Notes under the pieces: model-generated
Databases searched by the model: none
What the model was told of the DNA's origin: nothing
What the model saw: the letters and a program-made list of their open reading frames with translations, nothing else
Shown here: positions 48,732 to 60,299 of the stretch, one piece after another
Layout: each line of letters starts with the position of its first letter
Numbering within the stretch: position 1 is the stretch's first letter
Source of the DNA: Gnetum montanum
Lineage: Eukaryota; Streptophyta; Gnetopsida; Gnetales; Gnetaceae
Length of the DNA: 64,000 nucleotides
Assembly (NCBI GenBank): GCA_015680685.1
Contig: MNCI01027502.1
Coordinates: 598,086-662,085, forward strand
Reading direction: 5' to 3'
Position numbers and translations under genes: made by a program

Positions 48732-51700
48732 TTAGCATAGGTGACCATCTCCCCCATGACTAAGTTGTAAGGGAGAGATCCAAAGTAATGAGCATTTGTT
48801 TAAATTTCTTAGAAGTGCCCAACTTCTCCCAATTGATAATCTTAAGTTAAGGGGTGGAAGTTGGCGACGCTCACGTTCCAATGTGTCTATGCCACGATTG
48901 TTGGCATGAGTTTCCTCAGTTCGTTCGATGCATATTTGTTTGCCCCTATGAGAAGCTGTCAACCACGGGGTGTCTACTACTTCTTGTGTGGTTGCTACAT
49001 ACAGGCATCTTTGTTGCAGAGTTTCTTGGGCACACCTGTTACATGGAGACATTTCCTCCATGTCATCACCCGATGAATCACTGTATGTGATGCATGAAAC
49101 TATTCTCTTCTTGATCTTTCCACATATGTTTATCTTAGAGATTTCCAAGGAAAGATCGTGGATCCTAAAGCATGTGTCTACTGTGCTTAGCCATGCCCTT
49201 CCCATTATAATTGGGAAGTCCCCTTCATTGTTGCTAACATCGATCACTAGAAAATCCCCTAGGTAGGACCAACCACACACAGTGGTAATAACATCCTCCA
49301 CCAATCCCAAGGGAATGGTGATGGACAGGTCCGCCAACTCTAGTTGGATATTGCTCTTCTTAAGTTGTGGCAGGTTCCAGGCGTGATACATCTTTCGCGA
49401 AATTAAGTTGACTCCGGAACCTGAGTCAAGAAGAGCTCGATGTGGTGCATTTCCAGCGATCTGCAAATAAATAAAGGGACTCCCAGGGTCAGTTAGTTTC
49501 CTGGGAAGGTGGCCTACCTTGATCCAGTCAGTTACGGTATGTGTTAGCATAACCGTATGCGTTACACTCCTTTGGACTGAAGGGTGCTCCGAAGTGTTAG
49601 ATGGTGGAGGCATGTACATGGCCTCAACCGCTTGTTGTTGCGAGAGTTTTTCTGGGCTTTTGGTTCTGAAGTAAGGTCTTCTCTTTTTACAGTTGTCAGA
49701 ACCATCAGCAGGTTGGATATTTACAGCTCTCGCAGCGTGACGTTGCTGTGGTTGAGGAGGAAGTTCCCCTTGCATTGTTGGAGCAGGAGGTGTTATGGGA
49801 ACTACTTGAGGTGGAAGAGGTGCGGTTGGATTAGGAGGATGGTGTGGATATGGAGTGTCTCCCGGAGGAGAAGGAGTCCTTCTGAAGTACTCCCGAGCTT
49901 GGTAGTGACGGTTGGGGGTTGTGTGACCCATAGAGTCACTTGAAGAAATCGGCTACTACACATAATATCCATAAGGATCGGGCTGTCGGTAAGGGTACTA
50001 TTGTTTCGGCAATGGCATCTCCCATGACTGTGGGTATTGCCATTGTTGATGATGTCCGATGGGCTGAGGTGGAGTTCCACTTGGGTAATACGTTAGTGGT
50101 TGGTGGAACTTCCTTGGGTTACCTTGTGGATAAGGTAACCTTTGGGGTGTTTGCCCTTGATTAAGTCTTGGATTTAGCGCATACACCCTAGACTCCTGCA
50201 AATGTGAGATAATAGGACAACATCCCTTAGGATGGTTATAGTAGCAAACCTCACATCCACTATCATTGTCTGAATCAGAATTTACAGCCACATCGGAGTT
50301 AGTGATTTTTCCCTTACCCTTGTTATGTGTAGGGCTTAAATCTCTCCACTTTTTCTTTCCTTTGTCACTACCTTGCTCAACCTTAGACTCTTCTAAAATT
50401 TTCAAAACTGTTTCTATTTTAGAGTTTAAGGAACTCCATACATCGTCTACCTTAGCCGATACCTCGGTTGTTAACTTTTGGATCGGCACGGTTTTCCGGT
50501 TCACCAACTCTTCGAGTGGTGACTCATCCTCCTCATCACAGAATTTCACTCCCTTCTTGTGAAGGGAGGGATCGCAGTTGTATTCTTCCACACTTTCTCT
50601 CTTCCGTAGCTCACCCTCTTCTTGTGCTACTTGTTCCAACAAGCTTTCAACTTCATGGGCTCTTAGTTGGGAAAGTCTCCCTTGGGCGTAAGTCCCAAGA
50701 GTTCTTCTCGTTTCATTTCGTAGCCCATCCACGATGTGGTGAAGTTGATCCCGTTTAGAGTACCCATGGCCCGGGCAACGATGTAGCAGTGTATAGTAAC
50801 GGGCCATGGTAGCATCCAAGGGTTCATAAGAACCTTGTTTCCAGCCTTGGTTCTGCTTACGCAAGTTGGACACTCTGGAGTACGTTTGATATTTGTTGTT
50901 GAAAAATTCAAGCATCGTACTCCACCTCCTAATGGTTTTCTATTCTAAGGACCGGTACCAGCTCTCTGCTTCTTTGGTGTGTATCCTTGGGAACAACTTG
51001 AGCTTCTGCCACTCATTATCTATGTTCTGCAAGGCACAGGCATCATGGAATGCCTGTAAATGATGTTGAGGATTAGCGTTGTATCCCCCTTCAAAACGTG
51101 GAATATTATTTATGTCCAAACTCTTGATCCTACTGTCCTTTAAGTGCCTTGTGGGGATCTTAACTGCCTCTCTAATATCTAGCATACTTCGGGTTGCGAG
51201 TAGGGATTCGTCATGATTATCTTTGTCATGACATCTGTGATGTCGTCGTGGTGGTTCCCTACTCTCCCTGCGTCCCTACCCTTGTCCTAACTCCTCTCGA
51301 CCTTCCTGTCGAGATCTTTCATCTCTTTTACTTTTATTCTCCCCATTATGCTCATGGTGGCTGTGCCCAGATGTGGAAGGAGAGAGTGAATGATGAGATG
51401 AAGGAGAAGAAGAAGGGGATCCATCACCGTGGCGATGTTTCTTGCCTTCTCTTCGGCTGCTTCGGTCCCGATCGTCGTAACGATCTAAGTGTCTGTCCTT
51501 AGTGTGAGTAGTTATTCCTGCCGTGAACAGTTGGTGCTCACGGGGATCAGAGCCTATAGCATGTACAGTTCATCAGAGGCCCTGATGCCTTACCTCTTCA
51601 CCAAAGTGAGGAGGAGGAACATCATTTTCTAAGAAATCCATTGTGAGGGGTTCCTCGTCTCCTATTTCACTAATGACATGGGGGACCTTGCCCTTCAACA

Positions 51701-52064
51701 ATGAATGTTGGTTCTCCTGCCTTGCGTCCCTCATACGTTGCAAAGCGGTGGGATGATAATCCCTTATATGATATCTTCCAGCAACGTATTCAGCGAATAA
51801 GTCCTGCATGCCAATCTGTGCCAATCCATGGAAAAGTATGTTCGGAACGGATTGATCTGGTGGTAAAACTATATTACCAAACAAATCTCTCCAGTGCAAC
51901 TATTCATCCTGATGGAGAGTAAAAGTGTAATCAGGGTTATACTCATCGAGATGAGTATAAGTTATCGTATACTATTTAGGACCTGGCTAGTCTGGGTTAT
52001 GTGTCTGATGTTGACTATCTCCTGTATTATCCTTAGGTGAGTTGATTTTCAGAGAAGAAGCCAT
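48732..52064 (-). pseudogene. gag-pro: Gag-protease of the gag-only element
   Basis: One minus-strand frame of 1,111 codons from ATG 52064 (MASSLKINSPKDN) to the stop at 48732, with no frameshift but several stops (for example three between 52064 and 51899, then 51573, 50940, 49998 and a TAG pair near 49955). Order: N-terminal region, Gag/capsid (about 51130-50640, IPRFEGGYNANPQHHLQAFH, TKEAESWYRSLE, GLRNETRRTLG), an EVCYYNHPKGCC cysteine motif near 50240, Pro/Gln-rich linker (50150-49650), and aspartic protease with LLDSGSGVNLIS near 49440 and IIMGRAWLS near 49210. The start follows the primer site by 120 bases. Gag would form particles for RNA packaging. Several stops are CAG/CAA-to-TAG/TAA type. 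Confidence 0.85.
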
Positions 52065-52183
52065 TTCTACTAGTGTGCTAATTTTTACCGTTAATTAATT
52101 TTTATTGATTAACCCGAAGGTTCGTTGAGGCTCACAACGATGTGAGTGATTCCCTTATGTTCAATTGGCGTAAAAACACTTAG

Positions 52184-52201
52184 TCCCCGGCAACGGCGCC
52201 A
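52184..52201 (-). promoter_or_regulatory. tRNA-Asp primer binding site of the gag-only element
   Basis: TGGCGCCGTTGCCGGGGA on the minus strand, one base from the LTR end. It is the complement of the 3' end of plant tRNA-Asp and is the site used by Athila elements. It fixes the right LTR as the 5' LTR. Confidence 0.9.
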
Positions 52202-52202
52202 A

Positions 52203-53273
52203 TGATGAGTGGCGAGGTACCCCTACATTCAACCATACGAATACGAGTGTGTACGTGCGATACGGTCGAACTCCACAGACTAAATGCCTTAACGCCACAA
52301 GAAACACTTGGGGTTAATTGTTCGTTGTCTTCCCAGGCTTGCTTGTATGTGTCACGGTGTATGGATAAGCAAGTCTGAGGTATATGATTTTTTTGGTATT
52401 TTTTAGTTTATCTCCTAAGCTATGAGGGAAAGGGTTGAGAAACTAACTAACTCTAACTAATGTCCTAAGTCTAAATTAACTAGCGTCAGCATCCGTTCCC
52501 ACTTACTGGACACACCCTGAACTATGCAACTGTGGCTACCAAATGCTAATCATTACTAGGATCACCACACGTAACGCAAGTGCTCGAAGTGGTCATACTG
52601 AGGCACCTATTTAGCCTAAGTGTGATAATTAGCCGATTCCTTGGCTAGCCGTACACACCCGTGGGCGCTCGTAACCAAGTCATACTTATCACACGTTCTA
52701 GCCTAGTGATGAGTAGCTGATTCGTTGACCAGCCATACACATTGGACTACCACTGGGATTACCAAGCGCAGATTTTTGAATACGCTACTAGGTTACCAAG
52801 TAATCACAATGCTCATAATCAAGTCGTACTCACGCGTTACGACGAGCAGCCGATTCCTTGATTAGCCGTACACATCCGTAGATGCTCGTAATCAAGTCGT
52901 ACTCGTGCGCACTAGGAAAGCAATAAATAACAACAAAATAAAACCATGTACTATAAGGTTTATCCAATCAAGTTCATCTTTATTGCCATACACAACTTGT
53001 GTTCAGGTTACAAAGTTGCTCAAATAAAGAGTCGTTCACTCTAGGACTCCTACTGTGGGCACATGGGAAATTAATCTAACTCTGGAGTGTTCAAACTGCT
53101 AGAGCTTTGCTACTTCTAGCCAAGATTGGGAAATGAAGGGAGTGCCGCCTCTTATTTATTGATATGGCGGTGGACTGCGATATCGCGTACGCGATATCGC
53201 ATGGAGAGACGCGATATCGAATACGCGATATCGCGTACGCGATATCGCGGCTTGTGCAATCTGCGTCTCATCA
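52203..53273 (-). repeat. 5' LTR of the gag-only element
   Basis: 1,071 bases with inverted ends TGATGAG...CTCATCA. Differences from the left LTR are mainly C/T and G/A. The U3 end (53160-53250) has a run of CGCGATATCGCG palindromes longer than in the other LTR. The TATA box is altered (CAATAAATA instead of TATAAATA, near 53155). Confidence 0.9.
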
Positions 53274-53278
53274 ATTGC
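53274..53278. repeat. Target site duplication ATTGC, right
   Basis: Identical to 45688-45692; the empty site would read ...GATTATTGCCAAG... Confidence 0.9.
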
Positions 53279-54409
53279 CAAGTAGAAAGCTAGGGTTCAC
53301 ATGGCCCATAGACCCCCATTGATTGTTGTGATCCTCCCACAATAAGCACAATGACAAAGATTGGAGGAGAAATCATGACCCTAATCTCCTAGGATGGAAA
53401 TCTTAGATAATGCTACTAACATTGCAAATCATACAAATGGTATTTTTGATTGGGGCAATGGCTTTTATATAAAAACCACTAACTTATGCATTTCCCTTTT
53501 ATTATTTTTTTTAGAATTTTAACATCATCGATCCATATCATAGCATTAATATTAATCAAAATAATTTGGGTCGATCTATGTAGCAATAGCTATATAGATC
53601 GACATATTATGAATTTAAGTTGCAAACATATCGATTATTATCATGATTGCACTGATAATATGTGAAACATTGGAAAAAATTTTAGACATATTAGTCTTAA
53701 CTATAAACATTGATAAGTCTAATAAACATATCAATTTGCATTGAAACGACGCTATTTAGATGCAAAATTTCTACTAAAATTTACTTGTGTTCAAACTAGA
53801 TCAAATGGATCAATATGAATCAATGCATTAACATCAATTTAGTTGATTAAATCGAAATGTATATTGAAAACCTAAATTTTATCTTAGTCATATTGAACTA
53901 GGTCACTATAATCTATATATCATAATTTTGTTTTATTGTGAGACATCAAGCCTTGAATTTCCCTCAATACAACTTCTACTAGGACATTTTTTATTCTCTA
54001 TAGACATTGATACTTTGATATTTATTAATACTTGTACTTAGGCTAATCGCCTTAAATTAAGAAAATTGATATTGATTGATATTATTATCATTATCTGTAG
54101 ATTATGCACATATGCGTATTCCTCTATTAAGGAAAAATTCTTATTATTAGATAGGAGTTCACATATAACTTGATTAGGAAGGCCATTTCTAGGATTAATT
54201 ATGCTTAACATCACCTCACAAGATCCACTACATTAGGTGCAACAATGTCTTATAAACTCAAGGTCTAAACCTTTCTTATGATTTAAGGATGCATTTCTTA
54301 CATCTGCCTCATTCCCTAACTTGTTCTTGGCTCAACCTCCATGTTGGCTAAACCCTACTATCATATCCATTATTACTTGGTTATCTTCCACTCTGCCCCA
54401 ACCCGCGCC
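53279..54409. other. AT-rich sequence without a recognised gene
   Basis: No open frame of note. A 10-base inverted repeat (GTCGATCTAT / ATAGATCGAC, about 53569-53601) and many short AT-rich words are present. CCCATAGACCCCCATTGAT near 53305 resembles a polypurine-tract/LTR junction, so this may be an old LTR. Confidence 0.4.
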
Positions 54410-55135
54410 NNNNNNNNNNNNNNNNNNNNNNNNNNNNNNNNNNNNNNNNNNNNNNNNNNNNNNNNNNNNNNNNNNNNNNNNNNNNNNNNNNNNNNNNNNN
54501 NNNNNNNNNNNNNNNNNNNNNNNNNNNNNNNNNNNNNNNNNNNNNNNNNNNNNNNNNNNNNNNNNNNNNNNNNNNNNNNNNNNNNNNNNNNNNNNNNNNN
54601 NNNNNNNNNNNNNNNNNNNNNNNNNNNNNNNNNNNNNNNNNNNNNNNNNNNNNNNNNNNNNNNNNNNNNNNNNNNNNNNNNNNNNNNNNNNNNNNNNNNN
54701 NNNNNNNNNNNNNNNNNNNNNNNNNNNNNNNNNNNNNNNNNNNNNNNNNNNNNNNNNNNNNNNNNNNNNNNNNNNNNNNNNNNNNNNNNNNNNNNNNNNN
54801 NNNNNNNNNNNNNNNNNNNNNNNNNNNNNNNNNNNNNNNNNNNNNNNNNNNNNNNNNNNNNNNNNNNNNNNNNNNNNNNNNNNNNNNNNNNNNNNNNNNN
54901 NNNNNNNNNNNNNNNNNNNNNNNNNNNNNNNNNNNNNNNNNNNNNNNNNNNNNNNNNNNNNNNNNNNNNNNNNNNNNNNNNNNNNNNNNNNNNNNNNNNN
55001 NNNNNNNNNNNNNNNNNNNNNNNNNNNNNNNNNNNNNNNNNNNNNNNNNNNNNNNNNNNNNNNNNNNNNNNNNNNNNNNNNNNNNNNNNNNNNNNNNNNN
55101 NNNNNNNNNNNNNNNNNNNNNNNNNNNNNNNNNNN
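54410..55135. other. Assembly gap (726 N)
   Basis: Unbroken run of N. The size is not a round default, so it may be an estimated length. Open frames predicted across it have no meaning. Confidence 1.
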
Positions 55136-56639
55136 CAATTAAGCTAAGGTATGTATCATACCTAGGTTAATTAGCAAAAAAAAATTAGAAGAAAACATGG
55201 TCAAAGAATATACCAAAAGCAAGAATTGCCCTAGGTTTTATATATCCTGATTATGAATAGTGGTCAAAATGCATTAGGTTAAACAAATGTTAGTATCCAT
55301 TAGTAGCCACCATAGTAGGGATCTCAACCTCTAATTTTATGGAAAGCAAGATGGAAAACACATGGAAGACCTATGTATAAGAATTATGACCCATGCTAAT
55401 AGATGACCATGAAAATGTAAAATGGGAAAATAAACAAAAATAATAAAAAATAGGAATAGCAAAAACTAAAGAAAAAAATAATACTCCTTTAATGATGAAG
55501 AAGCAAAAGCTAAGGAGCTAAATAAGCTGAGCAAAGGGAATGCTTAGAAGTGAGGGTGTCTATTAAGAAACTTACTTTAGATGATCCAATGCTTGACTAC
55601 CCATGTTATATCCTAGCTCTAAAGTGGTGGCATCCTTATTATAGTGGTGATTGCTACTCCATCCATAAGTACTTAGCTCATAGAAAGAGGTTCTTGTGGG
55701 ATGCTTGAAAGTATGAGCTTTGAGCATCACCCTAACTATAAGGTCCTTGGGAGTGTGGTTCTCCTCATGATTGAAGATTCTTGTGGGGTAATTTTTTTTT
55801 CTTATTTTTCTTTTTCTTCTTCTTTTTTCTTTGTTTGCAATATTCATCAAAACTTTTCTAATTTTTTTCAAGAATTTCTATATTTGGCCAACTTCACATG
55901 AGGTTCTTGTGGGAGTGTGGCTCCGTTCATGATTGAAGGTTTGTGTGGGACCGTTATTTTTCTTCTTTTTCTTTATTTTCTTATTTTTTCTTTGTTTGCA
56001 ATATTCATCAAAAAATTTCTAATTTTTTTTCAAGAATTTCTATATATAGCTAGCTTTGATCATGAGGTTCTTGTAAGAGCCCAATTCATTTTTTATTTTT
56101 CAATTGAATGGGTTGCTCACATTGGCACCGATCTTGCTTGATATTGTCAAATGCCTTTATCACCATAGAGGCTAGTCTTAATATAACACACCCTCTCCAC
56201 CTTATTGACTCATCCCAACAAGTAATCAATAGAAACCATACACTAATAAACATTAGCTTAAACTCATCTATTTTGTCTCATTAACTTATGACCTTTGTAC
56301 TTAAAAAACATTGTTTGGAAAAAAATAAAGTTTATTATGTGTAATTTACTTAGTAATCTAAGGCTCACCCTTAGTTGGATTTTGGATTTAAACCAGCCTA
56401 TCTCAAGGTTGGAGGAGTTGTCCTTCTCCCTTGCATTCCAAACATGATGTAAATGAATTCTTTAAATTCCCAACTACAATAGAATATGCTATTGTCCTCT
56501 ACATTTTTCAAGGTAAAAGTTGTAGACAAGAATTGATTTAATACTTTATACTATTACATAAGAGTCTTGTGAAGGGTATTATAGAGAGTTAGGACTTATA
56601 ATGAGTCTTTGTTATTTTCTTCATTTGGATAAGTTGGAT
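55136..56639. other. AT-rich sequence without a recognised gene, left of the Athila-like element
   Basis: Contains a tandem duplication (55741-56064) and long T-rich tracts; otherwise no coding sequence. It lies downstream of integrase in the orientation of the minus-strand element, so it may be that element's 3' untranslated part, but no LTR was found. Confidence 0.4.
55741..56064. repeat. Two tandem units of about 160 bases
   Basis: AGGTCCTTGGGAGTGTGGTT (55741) and AGGTTCTTGTGGGAGTGTGG (55901) start two units that share TTTGTTTGCAATATTCATCA and CAAGAATTTCTATAT. A partial third start is at 56065. Confidence 0.85.
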
Positions 56640-56927
56640 CAGTTAATTCTACTAATTCATCTTCCCTAGGTTCTTCAATGTGATGTTGATAATATAACTT
56701 AATTCTCTATCCATTGAGTAAAAATGTAGTTGAAGAATCATTTATAGGTAAAATTAGAACATTGCCATTGGCATAGGGTTGTACAACTAAATAAGGCCTT
56801 CCCATCTAGTCAGTAACTTTCCTAGAAATTTATGTAAATGCATATTATATAAAAGAACTTTATCACCTATGGAAAAATATTTTTATCATGTAGATTCTTC
56901 ATTTGTTTTTTTTTTTTTTTTTTTTTT

Positions 56928-56964
<37 letters not shown>

Positions 56965-59607
56965 TAATTTTTTGTTTGTTAAGATCACGTAGCCTCATTT
57001 CCTCAAGTTCATGTATCTAACTTATTCGAGAGGCATGGTTATGTCTTCATCAAAATTTAATTGTTGGACTAACCATAAAGATTGATATTTAATTTTAATA
57101 GGTAATAAACATTGCTTACCATAAACCAATTGCTAAGGTGAATATCTTAAACTTGGTTTATATGTAATCCTATAAACCCAAAGTATGTCTTATAATTTTT
57201 TTGATCAATCCTTCTTTTTAGTACATATATGTTTTGTTAATATATTCAAGATAAAACTATTTGCATTTTCTACTTGACCATTAGTTTGAGGATGATAGGA
57301 AATAGTTATCTTGTGTTCGATTCCACATGAATTAAGGAATTTTTCCATTATTTCATTTACAAAATGGGTTCCTTGATCACTAATGATCACTCGTGGAATT
57401 TCAAAATGTGTTAGAATATTTTCTCTAAGGAATGCTACTACTACCTTAACATCATTTGTTAGGGTACCTTCAGCTTCAACCCATTTAGTAACATAATCTA
57501 TATAGACCAATATATATTGACATCCATTAGATGGTGGGAATGGTCATAAGAAGTCTATACCCCACAAATTAAATGGTTTAGTTATTAAAATTGGGTTTAA
57601 AGGCATTCCTAGACATACTTATGAGCATCTTTAAAAATTGAGGGCCAATAAAATCCACTTGAAGGATTTTTATAGTAGTGCATTTGCTATCAAAGTGGCC
57701 ACCTCCAAAGTAATCATGGCACATAGGTAGAATTTCTTCTTATTCATCCTAAGCCACACACCTTCTTGCTATATTATCTTTACATATATGATAAAGACAT
57801 AGACTACTCCAAATTTACCTAAATATAGTACGTAATAAAGATTTCTTTTCTTCTTTAGTCTAATGAATATGGATTTTTATAGTGGCTAAATAGTTTGCTA
57901 TATTAGCAAACTAGGAATCCTTCTTGGTAGAAAAGAGTTATTCATTAGAGAATTCATTATGAAAGACCCCTTGTATTCTATTTTCATCTTTAGTTTCTAA
58001 TCTTGAAAGATTATCTACCACTACATTTTCTTAACCTCTTTTATCTAGAATATCAAGGAGAAATTCTTGCAGTAATAATAAGCACCATCTCATAATCCTT
58101 GCATTTTCTATTTTCTTAGTAGCCAAGAATTTAATGGTTGAAGGATCAGTATACACTCTAGTTTTATATGCTTAAAATAATGTCAAAATTTACCTAAATC
58201 ATATATAATAGCTAAAAAAATTTTTTCTATAGTTGTATAATTTAATTGGGCTTGGTCTAAACTTTTAGACACATAATAAATAACTTGTGGCTTATGATCA
58301 ATATATTGTCCTAAAACTACCCCTACTGCAATGTCACTAGCATCACACATGAAATCAAATGGAAAATCCCATTAGGTCCACTTAATATAGAGGTATTAGT
58401 TCCTTGTTTCTTTAATTCTAGAAATGCTTCTTGATAATCATTTGTCCATACAAATGGAGCATCCTTTTCTAAGAGCATGTATAGTGGTTTAACAATTTTT
58501 GAAAAGTCCTTGATAAACCTTCTAAAAGATCCAATATGTCCTAGAAAGGATTGAAGAATTTTTAAATTAGTTGGAGCTAGGAGTATAGATATTATCTTTA
58601 CTTTTTCATCATCCATCCTTATCCCATCCTTAGAATATACAAGTCCTAGTACTATGCCATTTGTAACCATCAAGTAACTCTTTTCCCAACTTAATTTTAA
58701 ATTTTTACTAATACATCTATCTAAGACACATTCTAAATGTTGCAATGTTTCGTCATAAGTGTCTCCATAGACTGAAAATTCATCCATAAACACTTCAACA
58801 TAGTCCTCTAACATATCAAAGAATACTGATATCATAGCTCTTTGGAAAGTCATTGGTGCATTATAGAGGCCAAAAGGCATATGTCAATAAGCAAAAGTTC
58901 CATAGGAACATGTGAAAGTTTTTTTATGCTAGTCTTTAGGGGCAATGGCTACTTGATTGTAACCACTAAATCCATCCAAAAAATAATAATATTCATGTCT
59001 TTCTAATTCTTTCAAAATTTGATCTATGTAAGAGAATGGAAAATGGTCTTTCTTTTTATTTTGATTGAATTTTATATAATCTGCACAAATGATCCATTTT
59101 TCATCCTTTTTTGGGACTACAATAATTGGAATTACCCATTCATTATAAGCTATTGGATAAATAATTCCTTTAAATTTCTTTCTTAACAATCTATTTGAGT
59201 GTTGGGTTACTTCATCTTGGAGGAATTCTTACCGATTTTACATTTTCCTCTAAGTAGATATGGTTTTGGCAAATGTTGGATGAGATTCCATGATGAAGGT
59301 CCTCATAACTCCATGAAAATGCCTTAGATTTTCTACATAAGACATCAAATAATTTTACTTCTTGCTCATTGGTCAATTGTGAATTTATTATTAATGGTTT
59401 CTTATGATCTAGAAAAATATACTTAAGTGTACTAGGTAATTCTCTAGGATCCGAAGAATCATTATCTAGAGGTTGAATTGTTTCTCCAATATTCCTTGAG
59501 CCTAAATTCAGAATTTGGTCAAGGAAATCTTGTTGATCCTTTGTAGAGGGGTTTAAAGGTCCTTCCTCAAAATTATTTAGTACTAAGAATTTTCTATCTT
59601 GTGCCAT
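56640..59607 (-). pseudogene. pol: Athila-like pol (RT, RNase H, integrase)
   Basis: RT from about 59600: VPKKDEKW, YYFLDGFSGYNQ near 59000, MPFGLYNAPMTFQRAM at 58880, catalytic box FMDE near 58785 (FMDD expected), SFLGHIGSFRRFIKDFSK. RNase H at about 58320-57850 (YYVSKSLDQAQLNYTTIEK). Integrase: zinc region near 57700, core with YIDYVTKWVEA at 57505, SDQGTHF and HPQTNGQVENAN near 57280, then LVYGKQCLLP near 57120, and a C-terminal GDKVLLYNMHL stretch near 56860. Frame changes at 59607/59189 and elsewhere. A poly(T) tract splits the integrase C-terminal part. The RT box change and stops make it inactive. Confidence 0.85.
56905..56963. repeat. Poly(T) tract inside the integrase remnant
   Basis: Nearly pure T run of about 59 bases with one A, interrupting minus-strand integrase coding sequence (poly(A) in that sense). 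It could be an expanded A-rich codon run or the tail of an inserted retroposon; no such body is evident next to it. Confidence 0.9.
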
Positions 59608-59610
59608 AGC

Positions 59611-60250
59611 TTAAGTGGGTATTGTGTAAAGCATTCTTACCTCCTTTAAGTCATTTTTTAATTGATCGTTTTTCACCTTATCATATATATTGAGCACATA
59701 TTTAAGATTAGCAAAAGATAATTGAAGTTTTCCTAATCTACAATTAATTACTACATTAATTGTTGCTAACCATGATATACCTAATATGATAGGAAACCAA
59801 TCTAGATCTTTGACTTCCAAAACTACAAAATTAATTGGGTATTTTCCTTTCTCTACTTCTATATTATTAGATCTTCTATTATTCCTACCAATTTTACATT
59901 AGATCCATCAACCAAAGATTTTTTCATATTTACTCTCTTTATATCCTCTAGATCAAGTGACCTAGCCATTTCTAATGGCATGATATTAATACTAGCTCCT
60001 AAATCTAATAAGGCATTTTTATTGACTTGTCCATTTATTTTAATTGGGATAGTAGGAACTCTGTGATCTTGATATTTTGGTACTTCATGACTTTTTATAA
60101 GTTGAGGAAGATTATCAACTAAATAAACTTGTTTAGGAATTTTCCCTTTTCTTCTCTTAGTGCATAATTCCTTTAAGTTCTTAGCATATAGAGATGTGTC
60201 TTTTACTACTTGTTCCAAAGGGATATGCAAATATAATTCTCTAAACATTT
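59611..60250 (-). pseudogene. pro: Athila-like aspartic protease region
   Basis: ALLDLGASINIMPLEMARSL near 60010 is the catalytic motif, with DLGAS in place of the usual DSGAS/DTGAS, as commonly found in Athila-type elements. IILGISWLATINVVI follows near 59790. One frameshift lies between 59859 and 59820. It cuts the polyprotein in the living relative. Confidence 0.75.
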
Positions 60251-60299
60251 TTTCAAGATGGGCTTTAGTTGTAAAATCTTCTTGTGGCCATTTGGGAAA

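Larger units (their letters stand above)
45693..53273 (-). mobile_element. Gag-protease-only LTR retrotransposon (TR-GAG type), complete insertion
   Basis: 7.58 kb bounded by two related LTRs and by identical 5-bp target duplications. Minus orientation is set by the primer binding site next to the right LTR. The internal region has one gag-protease frame and about 2 kb of non-coding tail, with no RT, RNase H or integrase. Gag-only elements of this kind are known in plants as TR-GAG and need enzymes from an autonomous relative. The tRNA-Asp primer site and LTR landmarks point to an Athila-related helper. Confidence 0.9.

Noticed and set aside
48854-50758. Plus-strand frames opposite the gag-only element
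   Set aside because: Shadows of the minus-strand gag-pro frame, which has the protease and capsid motifs.
54321-55147. Open frames of about 270 codons across 54410-55135
   Set aside because: They consist of N; no real sequence supports them.
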